64,000 nucleotides of DNA from Sulfuricurvum sp. (GTDB lineage: Bacteria > Campylobacterota > Campylobacteria > Campylobacterales > Sulfurimonadaceae). Location: contig JAQULP010000005.1 in assembly GCA_028718525.1 (NCBI GenBank), forward strand, positions 45,548 through 109,547, in the 5' to 3' direction. The translations under genes and the position numbers were made by a program. The stretch's first letter is position 1; every line of letters starts with the position of its first letter. Of this stretch, positions 1-10,600 are shown piece by piece. Under the pieces are notes generated by a model, which saw only the letters and a program-made list of their open reading frames with translations, did no database searches and had not been told where the DNA came from.

Positions 1-485
1 TTTATGAGATGGCGACACATATGGAGTTAGGTGGTTTAGATAGTATGTCAGTTTATGCATACGCATCAAAATATCTTGCCATAAACGAAGCTACGGTCAA
101 CTATCTTATACAATTGTGCGATTATGAAACGAAATTAATGCAACACATACTCCATATCCTCTATAACGCCCATAAAGACTCAACCATTACGCCGATGATG
201 ATTGATGTGGCACTCTCCGAGATTCTTGGGGATAAGAATTCATCGTATACGCTTCTATACGACACTTTTGCTTTAACACAAAAAAAGGCTTTTAAGGTTA
301 TCACTTCGGACATTGAAAATATCTTTTCGCTCGATACCCTTAAAACATACAATATTCAAAAAGCATCCTTGGCATCTGCTCTTAAACAGCTTTATCTCAA
401 AGAGATTATTGATAAAGAAGAGGACAGATGGTTTGTTCCAGATCGAACGCTGGAACTTTGGGGAAAGCGGATATTAAACCGCTGA
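1..485 (+). CDS. C-terminal part of a protein truncated by the window edge; possibly an AAA/archaeal-type ATPase C-terminus
   Basis: Frame is open to the left edge; ends ...DRWFVPDRTLELWGKRILNR*. Winged-helix-like C-terminus; family call is weak. Confidence 0.35.
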   Translation, partial: YEMATHMELGGLDSMSVYAYASKYLAINEATVNYLIQLCDYETKLMQHILHILYNAHKDSTITPMMIDVALSEILGDKNSSYTLLYDTFALTQKKAFKVITSDIENIFSLDTLKTYNIQKASLASALKQLYLKEIIDKEEDRWFVPDRTLELWGKRILNR

Positions 486-710
486 AATAGCGTACGAAAA
501 ACACTTGTTTCCAGTTAGCAAGAATTATTTTATCCATAGTGATGAAACTGTATCTGGCATTTTTGTGACAATCAGCTAAATACAACTATTTTTTTATCGT
601 TTTTCACATCAGAAATCAAACAGCATGAAGAGTGTAAACTAATCATAGTCTTATTTTCTTTTTTCTTTACATAAGCCATAGAACAGATATTTTGTCGAAA
701 CGGGAAGCAT

Positions 711-3686
711 ATGCCAAAACGTAAAATAGCCAAAACGGAGCATAATCCACCTAACAAATCACCCGATTTTCCCATTGTAGGGATTGGTGCATCTGCCGGC
801 GGTCTGGCGGCATTTGAGGCGTTTTTCTCGGGTATCCCCTCCGAAAGTGAGCCGGGCATGGCATTTGTTCTGGTTCAGCATCTTTCTCCCGATTATACCA
901 GTATGCTGGTTGAACTGGTCCAGCGCTACACCCGCATGAAAGTTGCCCAAGTCGAAGACGGGATGAAAGTAGAATCCAACTGCGTCTATATCATCCCTCC
1001 GGGGCGTGACATGGCTTTTTTAAACGGGTCGCTTCAGCTGCTGGAGCCGACAGCCGCGCATGGCCGGCGTCTGCCGATCGATTTTTTCTTTCACACTCTG
1101 GCGCAGGATTTGCATGAGCGCTCTATCGGCATCATCCTCTCGGGTACCGGAAGTGACGGTACGCAGGGGATACGCTCTATCAAAGAAGAAGGGGGATTGG
1201 TCATCGTCCAATCTCCCGAAACGACGGAGTTTGACGGCATGCCGCGCAGTGCAATCGCGACGGGCCTTGCCGATTACATTCTCCCTCCGTCTGAGATGGC
1301 CAATCAGCTGATCGTTTATACGGCGTACGTTTTCGGACATCTCTGCAGCCATGAATTCGGGCCCGGTCCCAAGCTTCAGAATATGATGGATAAAATTTTT
1401 ATCCTCTTGCGTGCCCGGACGGGGCATGATTTTTCCCAGTACAAGCCCAGCACCATTCAGCGCCGTATCGAGCGTCGTCTCGCCATCCATCAGATAGAAT
1501 GGATCGGCGAATACGTCAAATATTTGCAGCAAACTCCTGCTGAAGTAGAGGCGCTGTTTCATGATCTGCTGATCGGGGTGACCAGTTTCTTTCGCGATAG
1601 CGAAGCGTTTTCCACACTGGAAAAAGAGATTATTCCCAAACTTTTCAGCCTCAAATCTGAAGATGAAGCGATACGCATCTGGTGCGTCGGATGTTCGACC
1701 GGGGAAGAAGCCTATTCGATTGCCATACTCTTTCGAGAATACATGGAAACGATCCAACAAAACATGACGGTACAGATTTTTGCCACCGATATCGATGCCG
1801 GCGCGATCGCTACAGCCCGCAGCGGACTCTACCCCGCCACCATTGCCGCCGATATATCGCCGCAGCGTCTGGGACGTTTTTTTATTTCTGAACCCAACGG
1901 AAGCTATCGTATCCATAAAACCATCCGCGATATGCTGATTTTTTCGGAACAAAACGTCATTAAAGACCCCCCGTTTTCCAAACTCGATCTCATCAGCTGC
2001 CGCAATCTTCTGATTTACATGAATGCTGATCTACAAAAAAAGGTGATCCCTCTGTTTCACTACGCGTTAAATCCGAAAGGGATTCTTTTTCTGGGTTCCT
2101 CGGAGAGCATCGGTGACTTTGGGGATCTTTTTAGCATCGTGGATCAAAAATCGAAATTATTTTCCCGTAAAGAGGAGACGAGCGGTATGAAGCGTACGGT
2201 TTTGGATCGAACAATCCCTATTGCAGGTACCACGCGTACAATCGCAGTGCGAACGGTCGAAAAGAGTTCCGTTACGGAAAAACTGCCGCTGCGCGAACTG
2301 ATGGAACAATCGCTCTTGCGGCATATTCCCCTCTCCGCAGCTCTTGTAAATGAGCAGGGGGATATTCTCTATCTGCACGGCCGAACCGGAGTCTATCTGG
2401 AGCTTCCATCGGGTGAAGTGGGTGTCAACAACATTTTGAAAATGGCACGAGAAGGTCTGCGGCATGATCTGTCGAAGGCGCTGCATAAATCGGTTTCCGC
2501 CAAAGAGAGAGTCCGTATTCCGCTTTTGCGTGTTCAACACAACGATACCTTTACGACCTTCAATCTGACGCTACAGCCGGTTGCGATGGAGGCTCTCTCG
2601 GAGTCTTCTTTGTTCCTTGTCATTTTTGAGGAAGTTTCAGCTGATTCCCTTCATGCTGAGAATGCGATGGTCCCTGCGGCTTTTGGAACGGACTTTGTGG
2701 ATCAAAGCAAACGTATCGCTGCGCTTCAGCAAGAGCTTTATGATCAGGAAACGTTTCTCCAAATCGCCAATAAAAAACTCGAAACCTCCAACGAGGAGCT
2801 CAAATCGTATAACGAAGAGATGCAATCGCTCAATGAGGAGCTACAGTCTACCAACGAAGAGCTCGAAACTTCGAAAGAGGAGCTTCAATCGCTCAATGAG
2901 GAGCTATCGACGGTCAATGCCGAACTCCAAACCAAAGTGACCGATTTATCGCGGATCAATAACGATATGAACAACCTCCTCGCAGGTACCAATATCGGCA
3001 CGGTTTTCGTCGATCATAAACTCTGTATTCTCCGCTTTACCCCCGCCGTTACGAAAATCATCAATCTGATCCTTACCGATTTGGGGCGTCCTGTAGGGCA
3101 TATCGTCTCCAATCTGATCGGATATGAGAGCTTTGTGGATGACATACAATCGGTTTTGGACACCCTGATTCCCAAAGAAACAGAAGTGCAGACACGGGAG
3201 GGAAAATGGTACTCGATGCGTATCCAGCCCTATCGGACCATTGAAAATGTCATTGAGGGGGCCGTGATTTCGTTTATCGACATCTCCGAGATCGTACAGA
3301 TGCGCGAAGCACTCCAAAAAGCCAATGAGATGAGCCGATTGGCCGTCGTCATTCGCGATGCCGTCGATGCGATTACCATGCAGGATGTGGAGGGGCGCAT
3401 ACTGGCCTGGAACCCCGGGGCAGTACGGATGTATGGCTGGAGTGAAGCCGAAGCCTTGCAGATGAATGCGCATGATCGTATGGTACGTTCGGAGAATAAA
3501 GAAGAACTGTTCAAGATAACCGAGCTTGGAAATGTTAAAAACGTAGAACCCTACAAAGCCCGTCGTCTTACCAAAGAGGGCTCTGTTGTAGAAGTATGGA
3601 TCACGGCGACTCCTTTGCTGAATGAGGCAGGGACGATCTATGCGATTGCGACAACGGAGCATTTGGTTCCGAAAAAAGAGAAATAA
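711..3686 (+). CDS. CheB-CheR fusion with coiled coil and C-terminal PAS domains
   Basis: CheB motif VGIGASAGGLAAFEAFF, CheR methyltransferase region (FFRDSEAF...IWCVGCSTGEEAYSIAI), NEELxSxNEEL coiled coil, PAS. Confidence 0.93.
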   Translation: MPKRKIAKTEHNPPNKSPDFPIVGIGASAGGLAAFEAFFSGIPSESEPGMAFVLVQHLSPDYTSMLVELVQRYTRMKVAQVEDGMKVESNCVYIIPPGRDMAFLNGSLQLLEPTAAHGRRLPIDFFFHTLAQDLHERSIGIILSGTGSDGTQGIRSIKEEGGLVIVQSPETTEFDGMPRSAIATGLADYILPPSEMANQLIVYTAYVFGHLCSHEFGPGPKLQNMMDKIFILLRARTGHDFSQYKPSTIQRRIERRLAIHQIEWIGEYVKYLQQTPAEVEALFHDLLIGVTSFFRDSEAFSTLEKEIIPKLFSLKSEDEAIRIWCVGCSTGEEAYSIAILFREYMETIQQNMTVQIFATDIDAGAIATARSGLYPATIAADISPQRLGRFFISEPNGSYRIHKTIRDMLIFSEQNVIKDPPFSKLDLISCRNLLIYMNADLQKKVIPLFHYALNPKGILFLGSSESIGDFGDLFSIVDQKSKLFSRKEETSGMKRTVLDRTIPIAGTTRTIAVRTVEKSSVTEKLPLRELMEQSLLRHIPLSAALVNEQGDILYLHGRTGVYLELPSGEVGVNNILKMAREGLRHDLSKALHKSVSAKERVRIPLLRVQHNDTFTTFNLTLQPVAMEALSESSLFLVIFEEVSADSLHAENAMVPAAFGTDFVDQSKRIAALQQELYDQETFLQIANKKLETSNEELKSYNEEMQSLNEELQSTNEELETSKEELQSLNEELSTVNAELQTKVTDLSRINNDMNNLLAGTNIGTVFVDHKLCILRFTPAVTKIINLILTDLGRPVGHIVSNLIGYESFVDDIQSVLDTLIPKETEVQTREGKWYSMRIQPYRTIENVIEGAVISFIDISEIVQMREALQKANEMSRLAVVIRDAVDAITMQDVEGRILAWNPGAVRMYGWSEAEALQMNAHDRMVRSENKEELFKITELGNVKNVEPYKARRLTKEGSVVEVWITATPLLNEAGTIYAIATTEHLVPKKEK

Positions 3687-4972
3687 TGGCAAAATTTCCT
3701 TCTGCGGTAAAGGACACCCAGGCATTGCGTGCTAAAGCAGAAGAGATGGTATCCGCATACGAGCAGAAGAACAGCAAAACATTATCGATAGAGGAGACAT
3801 CGATCCTGCTTCACGAATTGCAGGTCCATCAGATCGAACTGGAGATGCAAAACGATGAATTGCAAACGACACAGCACAAACTGCATGCCGAACAAAAGCG
3901 ATATTTTGATCTCTATAATCTGGCTCCGGTAGGCTATTGTACCCTCAGCGAAGAGGGGGTGGTTATCGAATCCAACCTAACGGCCGCAAATTTGCTCGGT
4001 GTCAGTCGAAACAAGCTGATAGGCCAATCCATCTCCGCGTTCATCCATAGCGGTGATCAAGACGCCTATTACCTCTATCGTAAAAAAATTCTAAAAAGCA
4101 GTGAATCTCAATCTTGTGAATTACGGATGATAAAAGATAGCGTACCTTTTTGGACCTATTGGGTCAGTCAAATCGATCATTTTTCCGATGGTAAGCCTGT
4201 CGTGAAAGCGGTGATAAGCGATATCTCCGATCGGAAAAAAATAGAGTTGGAATTAAAGCAAACAGAAGAGATCCTGATTGTCCAATCCAAGCTGGCCGCG
4301 ATGGGAGAGATGGTCGGTATGATCGCCCATCAGTGGCGGCAGCCGCTCAATATTGTCGCTCTTGCTATCATGGACATCGAAACAAAAAACCTGCTTCAAA
4401 CACTCTCTCAAAGTGAATTTGACAATAACATCGATATTGTGACTAAAAACATCAGGTATATGTCCGAAACGATTGATGATTTCAGGAATTATTTTAAACC
4501 CGACTTGTCAAAAGAGTCCGTAACCATAGGAGATGTGTTGAACAATGCCCTTGACATTGTCGGTGAACGTTTAGCACGTCACAACATTGCACTTACCGTT
4601 CAAAATAACGCTCAGAAAAATCTCCTCATCCATAAAAATCAGCTCACTCAGGTATTGCTGAATATTATCGGAAATGCCGTTGATGCTCTGATTTCGAACA
4701 AGACACCTTCGCCTGTGATCGATATTGGCATTGATGAGACACAAGACACTGTCACAATCCGAATATGTGATAATGCAGGTGGAATTCCTGAAATTATCAT
4801 GGATAAAATCAGTGAGCCTTATTTTACGACGAAAGAGTTGAATGGTACGGGGCTGGGACTTTATATCTCCCGGACCATCATTGAAAAATACCTTTCAGGT
4901 TATCTTCTGTGGTATAATGAAATAAACGGTGCATGTTTTGCAATCACGCTAAAGGCGGTTCATGAAGAATGA
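3686..4972 (+). CDS. PAS sensor histidine kinase
   Basis: HELQVHQIELEMQNDEL N-terminal module, PAS, H-box MIAHQWRQPLNIV, ATPase boxes NIIGNAVDAL and GTGLGLYIS; ATG overlaps upstream TAA. Confidence 0.93.
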   Translation: MAKFPSAVKDTQALRAKAEEMVSAYEQKNSKTLSIEETSILLHELQVHQIELEMQNDELQTTQHKLHAEQKRYFDLYNLAPVGYCTLSEEGVVIESNLTAANLLGVSRNKLIGQSISAFIHSGDQDAYYLYRKKILKSSESQSCELRMIKDSVPFWTYWVSQIDHFSDGKPVVKAVISDISDRKKIELELKQTEEILIVQSKLAAMGEMVGMIAHQWRQPLNIVALAIMDIETKNLLQTLSQSEFDNNIDIVTKNIRYMSETIDDFRNYFKPDLSKESVTIGDVLNNALDIVGERLARHNIALTVQNNAQKNLLIHKNQLTQVLLNIIGNAVDALISNKTPSPVIDIGIDETQDTVTIRICDNAGGIPEIIMDKISEPYFTTKELNGTGLGLYISRTIIEKYLSGYLLWYNEINGACFAITLKAVHEE

Positions 4973-7241
4973 TTCCGATAACTTTTTGTCTCTCGAAGAG
5001 ATGCAGGCCCTTCGTGCCAAAGCGGAAAAACGCGCATCCCAAAAGAGTGCCAACATTCCTGTGAATGTCAAAGATTACACGAACGAAGAGATATCCCGTA
5101 TCATCCATGAACTTCAAGTCCATCAGATCGAACTTGAGATGCAAAACGACGAATTGCGCAATACGCAGACTGAACTCGCAAAGCAGCGGGAGCGCTATTT
5201 TGAATTGTACGAACTGGCACCCATCGGGTATTGCACTCTGGATAAAGAGGGAAAAATTCTTCAGGCCAATCTGGCCGCTTCCTCACTGCTGGGTGTTGAT
5301 CGGAAGAAGCTGACTCATCGCCGTTTGAGCGATTTTATTGCGAATGATGATCAGGATATCTGCTATTTGTTTCAAAAATCCCTTTTGGACGTGAGTGAAA
5401 CCCATTCGTGCGAACTGCGTCTTACCCGACAAAATCAAAACACTCTGTGGGTTCAACTCACCGCAAAAGAAAACGACAAAGGTTCCGGCACCATATTGCT
5501 GATTCTCAACGACATCACCGAACGAAAAGAGGCGGAAGAAGCGCAGCGGATTGCCGCAATGGCATTTGAATCCCAGTCGGGGATGGTGATAACCGATGCG
5601 CAGGGAAATATTATCCGCGTCAATCCCGCTTTTACCCGACTAACCGGCTACACATCCCAAGAAGCGGTCGGAATGACAATGGAGTTGCTCAAATCGGGGC
5701 GTCATGACCGGCATTTTTATAAACGGATGTGGGATACACTGAATGAGCACAAACGGTGGCAGGGCGAAATCTGGAACAAACGGAAAAACGGGAAACTCTA
5801 TGCCGAACTGCTGACCATCACCGCCGTCGTCGACCCCGATGGAAACATAACTCATTATGTCGGCAACTTTTCGGACATCACCGAAGATAAAGAGGCCGAA
5901 GCGGTGATTCACCGGCTGGCCTATTATGACCCTCTGACCAGACTCCCGAATCGGCGATTGCTTCAGGAGCGCGTGGAACAGGCGATTGCCTCTAACGCGC
6001 GGAGCAAATTGTACGGAGCGATCTTTTTTATCGATCTGGATAAATTTAAAGAACTCAACGATACGCGGGGGCACGATGTCGGAGATTTACTGCTGATCGA
6101 AGTGGCAGAGCGTCTGCGCGCTATTGTCCGAGAGGGGGATACGGTCGCGCGACAGGGGGGAGACGAGTTTGTCATCTTGCTGGAAACCCTGAAACGAGAT
6201 CCCAAAGAATCGGCCGTTTTGGCCCAGCAAATAGGGGAAAAACTTTTAGAGAGCATCAGCAACCCTTTCGTACTGAAAGGGTATGAGTACCGTTGCAAAC
6301 TGAGCATCGGAATCGGTCTTTTTAATGAAAAAGAGATGGCCAATGATCTTTTCAAACATGCCGATATCGCTTTGTACGAAGCCAAAAAATCAGGAGGGAA
6401 CAAACTTCTCTTTTTTGACCCGCAAATGCAGCGCGATCTTGATCTTCGCAGTATGATGGAGTATGAATTAAAGGAGGCAATAGCGCTCAATCAATTCCGT
6501 CTTTATTACCAGCCGCAGGTTGACAGGAAACAGAGTGCAACCGGGGTGGAAGCGCTCATTCGCTGGGAACACCCGCAGCACGGTCTAATAACACCCGATG
6601 CTTTTATCCCCCTCGCAGAAGAAAGCGGGCTGATCTTCCCGATAGGTCTTTGGGTGGTGCAGCGTGCCTGTGCTCAGCTCAAAGCATGGGAAGCGAACGT
6701 CCATACCCGCCATCTTCGCATCGCGGTCAACGTCAGTGCACGGCAGTTTCGCCAAAGCGATTTTGTTGCGCTTATCGAAAAAACACTGGAAACGAGCGGT
6801 GCAAATCCGGAATTATTGAAACTCGAGCTGACCGAGAGTCTGGTACTGGAAAACGTCCAGGACACGATCGAGAAAATGGATGCGATCAAACGTCTGGGCG
6901 TCCATTTTTCGATGGACGATTTCGGTACCGGCTATTCCTCATTATCCTATCTGGCGAAACTGCCGCTCAATCAGCTGAAAATTGACCGATCATTTGTACT
7001 CAATCTCCCGGATAACAAAAATGATGCAATGATCGTACGGACAATCATCACGATGGGGATTGGGCTGGACATGGATGTAATCGCAGAGGGGATAGAAACC
7101 CCCGAGCAATTTGAGTTTTTAAAAGTGCATGGGTGTCAAGCCTATCAGGGGTATCTGTTCGGACGTCCTTTGGAAATTGATGCGTTAAGCGCCTATCTGC
7201 TGCAAAACTGGGAACGTCAATACACTGGAGATCGATCATGA
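4962..7241 (+). CDS. PAS-PAS-GGDEF-EAL protein
   Basis: Same N-terminal module; RQGGDEFVILLE; EALIRWEHP...DDFGTGYSSLSYL. Confidence 0.95.
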   Translation: MKNDSDNFLSLEEMQALRAKAEKRASQKSANIPVNVKDYTNEEISRIIHELQVHQIELEMQNDELRNTQTELAKQRERYFELYELAPIGYCTLDKEGKILQANLAASSLLGVDRKKLTHRRLSDFIANDDQDICYLFQKSLLDVSETHSCELRLTRQNQNTLWVQLTAKENDKGSGTILLILNDITERKEAEEAQRIAAMAFESQSGMVITDAQGNIIRVNPAFTRLTGYTSQEAVGMTMELLKSGRHDRHFYKRMWDTLNEHKRWQGEIWNKRKNGKLYAELLTITAVVDPDGNITHYVGNFSDITEDKEAEAVIHRLAYYDPLTRLPNRRLLQERVEQAIASNARSKLYGAIFFIDLDKFKELNDTRGHDVGDLLLIEVAERLRAIVREGDTVARQGGDEFVILLETLKRDPKESAVLAQQIGEKLLESISNPFVLKGYEYRCKLSIGIGLFNEKEMANDLFKHADIALYEAKKSGGNKLLFFDPQMQRDLDLRSMMEYELKEAIALNQFRLYYQPQVDRKQSATGVEALIRWEHPQHGLITPDAFIPLAEESGLIFPIGLWVVQRACAQLKAWEANVHTRHLRIAVNVSARQFRQSDFVALIEKTLETSGANPELLKLELTESLVLENVQDTIEKMDAIKRLGVHFSMDDFGTGYSSLSYLAKLPLNQLKIDRSFVLNLPDNKNDAMIVRTIITMGIGLDMDVIAEGIETPEQFEFLKVHGCQAYQGYLFGRPLEIDALSAYLLQNWERQYTGDRS

Positions 7242-10027
7242 GCGAACAGAAAAATCCACTCCGCAGCAAAGCGGAAAAGATCGCTGCGGACAATGCAGCT
7301 AAAACACCGCACCGTGATAATCTCTCACCCGAAGAGACGGCTTCGCTTCTTCATGAACTGCAAGTCCATCAGATCGAGCTGGAGATACAAAACGAGGAGC
7401 TTCGCACAATCCAGCAAAAACTGCAGGCTGAACAAGAGCGCTATGAGGATTTGTATGATCTGGCTCCGGTAGGGTATGTCACCCTCTCGAAAGAAGGATT
7501 GATCCTTGAAGCCAATCTGAGAGCCGCATCGCTGTTCGGCGTGACCCGAAACCATCTGATCGGGCGTCCTCTGACACAATTTATCTGGAAAGAGGATCAG
7601 GACAACTATTATATGTGCCGCAGAAAAGAACACCCCTCTTCCGAAACGCAATCATGTACATTGCGAATAGTTCGGAACGAAGGAGAAGTGTTTTGGGCTC
7701 AGCTGGTCATCATGTCGAACCAAGACCATCAATACCGTGCCGTACTTTATGACGTTACCGAAGATAAAAAACAAAAAGAGATCATTGCCATTGCCCAAAG
7801 GGAATGGACCGATGCTTTTGACGGTATCGAGGACGGGGTAATGCTCCATGACAGGGACTACAATCTGATACGGGTCAATAAAGCGTACAAAGATCTTTCC
7901 GGCGCACAAAAGTTCAAAGATATTATCGGAAAACCCTACTATCAGGTCTTTCCGAAACTCGATGCTCCGATGCATACCTGTGAAGAGTCTTTCCGAAGCG
8001 GAAAAGGTGAAGAAGAACAATTCGCCCTCGAGGACGGCAGAATTTTCAAATCACGCACCTACCCGGTTTATGACAATGAGGGAGAGTACAGTTTCAGCAT
8101 CCATATCTTTGAAAATATCACCGAAGAGATAAAATCCAAACAATTGCTGCACGAAAGCGAAGAGAAATTTCGCACCATAACCACTACTGCCCAGGATGCC
8201 ATTCTCATCATGAACGATGAAGGGCTTATCACCTATTGGAACGAAGCGGCTGAAAACATATTTGGATATACAAAAGAAGAAGCTATCGGAAATGCATTGC
8301 ATCCCCTCTTGGCGCCTGAACGCTTTCACGAAGCTCACCACAAAGGATTCAGCCATTTCATACATACGGGAGAAGGTCCTGCTATAGGAAAAACTTTGGA
8401 ACTGAGGGCTTTAAAAAAAGACGGAACGGAATTTCCAATAGAACTGTCGCTCTCAGCCAACATGAGAGAAGGAAAATGGGAAGCTATCGGTATCATCCGT
8501 GACATCTCTCAACGCAAAAAAGATGAAGCCGGACTCAAAATGTTTCGTGCTCTAATCGACCATTCCAGCGATGCCATCGAAGTGCTCGATCCTGCTACAT
8601 TTCAATACATCGATGTCAATGAAACAGCCTGCCGCGCTTTGGGTTATACACGTGACGAGCTATTGTCGATGAATGTACGTGAGATTGATTTGGAGATCAG
8701 CGATTTGCAATTGCAACAATTAACTGAAGTATTGAACGATAAAGGTTCATCGATTTTCGAAAGCGCCCATCGGCGTAAAGACGGTTCAACTTTTCCGGTT
8801 GAGATCAGCATCTCTTCGGTTAAGAGCGATAAAGAGTACAATGTCTCAGTAGTACGTGATATTACTGAGCGTAAACAAGCCGAAGCATCACTTTATCGCT
8901 CCAACCGCGCCCTTAAAACGCTGTCAGCCGGCAACATGGCACTGGTGTGTTCACAAAGTGAAAATGAATTGCTAAAGAGTGTCACGGATGTCATTGTCAA
9001 AGAAGGGGGCTATAGCCTGGCGGTGGTCGATTACGCCCTAGACAATCCGGAAAAAACCATCACACCAATGACATGGTCTGGTTTGGAGAAAGAGCACAAT
9101 TGGATAAAGGAACTTAGCTGGAGCGAGACAGCAGCCAACCAAATGCCTGTTTCCAAAGCAATACGGTCCGCAACAACACAAGTCACCCGTAATATCGCAG
9201 CAGAAAATGAATATATATTATGGAGAGATGCTGCTATAGCTAACGGCTATGCGGCCAGCATTGCACTTCCACTGATGGATGGTGACAAAGTATTCGGTGC
9301 ACTGAATATTTATTCATCGGAAGCAAACGCATTCAAAGAAGAAGAAGAAGAAGAAGAAGTACGGCTGCTGGAAGAATTGGCCAACGACCTTTCGTATGGT
9401 ATCATAAGCCTTCGTAAGCGTATCGAACACGATCAGCATACAGCGATCTTGCGCCAAAGTATGGAACAATCCATAGAGACCATTGCGGCTACCGTAGAGG
9501 CACGTGATCCCTATACGGCAGGCCATCAAAATCGGGTTAGTGTGCTGGCAACAGCTATTGCACGGAAAATGAATTTGAGTGATACACAGGTTCAAGGTAT
9601 ACATTTCGCATCCATCATTCATGATCTTGGAAAAATCCACGTACCGGCTGAGATTCTTTCCAAGCCCGGTAAGCTCACCCCTATCGAATTTATGCTCATT
9701 CAATCTCATCCCCAGGAGGGATACGATATTCTGAAAGATGTTCAATTTCCTTGGCCGATTGCTGACATAATCTTGCAGCACCATGAAAAAATCGACGGCT
9801 CTGGGTATCCGCAGGGACTGAAAGGCGATCAGATTTTGTTGGAAGCAAAAATCATTTGCGTCGCCGACATCGTCGAAGCAATGTCTTCCCACCGTCCCTA
9901 TCGTGCGGCATTGGGAGTCGAAGCTGCTTTGAATGAAATCAAACAAGGGCGGGGGACTCTTTACGATGCTGCAGTAGCTGATGCTTGCGTAGAACTTTTT
10001 GAAGAAAAACAGTTTGATTTTGTATAG
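7238..10027 (+). CDS. Multi-PAS, GAF, HD-GYP c-di-GMP phosphodiesterase
   Basis: Same N-terminal module; HD motif IIHDLGKIHVP, HHEKIDGSGYPQGL, VADIVEAMSSHRPYR. Confidence 0.94.
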   Translation: MSEQKNPLRSKAEKIAADNAAKTPHRDNLSPEETASLLHELQVHQIELEIQNEELRTIQQKLQAEQERYEDLYDLAPVGYVTLSKEGLILEANLRAASLFGVTRNHLIGRPLTQFIWKEDQDNYYMCRRKEHPSSETQSCTLRIVRNEGEVFWAQLVIMSNQDHQYRAVLYDVTEDKKQKEIIAIAQREWTDAFDGIEDGVMLHDRDYNLIRVNKAYKDLSGAQKFKDIIGKPYYQVFPKLDAPMHTCEESFRSGKGEEEQFALEDGRIFKSRTYPVYDNEGEYSFSIHIFENITEEIKSKQLLHESEEKFRTITTTAQDAILIMNDEGLITYWNEAAENIFGYTKEEAIGNALHPLLAPERFHEAHHKGFSHFIHTGEGPAIGKTLELRALKKDGTEFPIELSLSANMREGKWEAIGIIRDISQRKKDEAGLKMFRALIDHSSDAIEVLDPATFQYIDVNETACRALGYTRDELLSMNVREIDLEISDLQLQQLTEVLNDKGSSIFESAHRRKDGSTFPVEISISSVKSDKEYNVSVVRDITERKQAEASLYRSNRALKTLSAGNMALVCSQSENELLKSVTDVIVKEGGYSLAVVDYALDNPEKTITPMTWSGLEKEHNWIKELSWSETAANQMPVSKAIRSATTQVTRNIAAENEYILWRDAAIANGYAASIALPLMDGDKVFGALNIYSSEANAFKEEEEEEEVRLLEELANDLSYGIISLRKRIEHDQHTAILRQSMEQSIETIAATVEARDPYTAGHQNRVSVLATAIARKMNLSDTQVQGIHFASIIHDLGKIHVPAEILSKPGKLTPIEFMLIQSHPQEGYDILKDVQFPWPIADIILQHHEKIDGSGYPQGLKGDQILLEAKIICVADIVEAMSSHRPYRAALGVEAALNEIKQGRGTLYDAAVADACVELFEEKQFDFV

Positions 10028-10045
10028 AGGGTAGTTAAACTTATG

Positions 10046-10090
10046 GGAAATTACTGTTTTACTGTTATTTTTTAAAAACAGTAGTTTTCC
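10046..10090. other. Inverted-repeat hairpin just downstream of the HD-GYP gene
   Basis: GGAAATTACTGTTTT ... AAAACAGTAGTTTTCC near-perfect stem; no clear U-tract follows, so terminator function is uncertain. Confidence 0.4.
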
Positions 10091-10183
10091 AATATATGCC
10101 CTTTACTCATATATTCCGTTATTAATTCCTGATCTATAGTCTCCCAAGGTGTACTTTGTGAGTCCCACATTACATTTACATTG

Positions 10184-10223
10184 TTGAAAAAATATTCAAT
10201 ATAATTTATCTTAGGTTAACTAA
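10184..10223 (+). repeat. Left terminal inverted repeat of the recombinase-trio element
   Basis: TTGAAAAAATATTCAATATAATTTATCTTAGGTTAACTAA; first 30 nt are the exact reverse complement of 16920-16949; 38/40 over the full repeat. Confidence 0.9.
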
Positions 10224-10265
10224 CACTATGCGCTGAAACAGCAAATTAGCTTGATTTACACAGTA

Positions 10266-10297
10266 TTTTCCCAAAATGGGAAATTTCCTGCTATAAT
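10266..10297 (+). promoter_or_regulatory. higBA promoter/operator
   Basis: Palindrome TTTTCCCAAAATGGGAAA followed by extended -10 TGCTATAAT (10289-10297), immediately before ATG at 10304. Confidence 0.6.
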
Positions 10298-10303
10298 ACA
10301 TTT

Positions 10304-10597
10304 ATGAGAGTCATCAGTAAGCGAACATTACAAGATTTTTGGAGTAGCCATCCAGATGCTATAAATCCATTAGCAGGCTGGTATGCTGAGGCGATGAAAG
10401 CTTCTTGGCAATCGCCGCAGGATATAAAGTCTCAGTATAAAACTGCCAGTTTTTTGCGAGATAATCGTGTAGTCTTCAATATAGGTGGAAACAAATACAG
10501 ATTGATTGTAAAGATCAATTACCCTTACAGTACGGTATATGTCCGATTTGTCGGAACCCATGCCGAGTATGACAAAATAAACGCAGAGGAGATTTAA
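10304..10597 (+). CDS. higB: HigB-type mRNA interferase toxin
   Basis: MRVISKRTLQDFWSSHPDA...FNIGGNKYRLIVKINYPYSTVYVRFVGTHAEYDKI matches the HigB toxin consensus; followed by a HigA-like gene. Confidence 0.88.
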   Translation: MRVISKRTLQDFWSSHPDAINPLAGWYAEAMKASWQSPQDIKSQYKTASFLRDNRVVFNIGGNKYRLIVKINYPYSTVYVRFVGTHAEYDKINAEEI

Positions 10598-10600
10598 AAG

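Noticed and set aside
1020-1952. 310-aa minus-strand ORF inside the CheB-CheR gene
   Set aside because: Antisense shadow of a strongly supported coding gene; no recognisable domain or start context.
2760-2940. Repetitive GAGGAGCT-like DNA in the CheB-CheR gene as a tandem repeat of interest
   Set aside because: Encodes the known coiled-coil linker (NEEL repeats) typical of this family.
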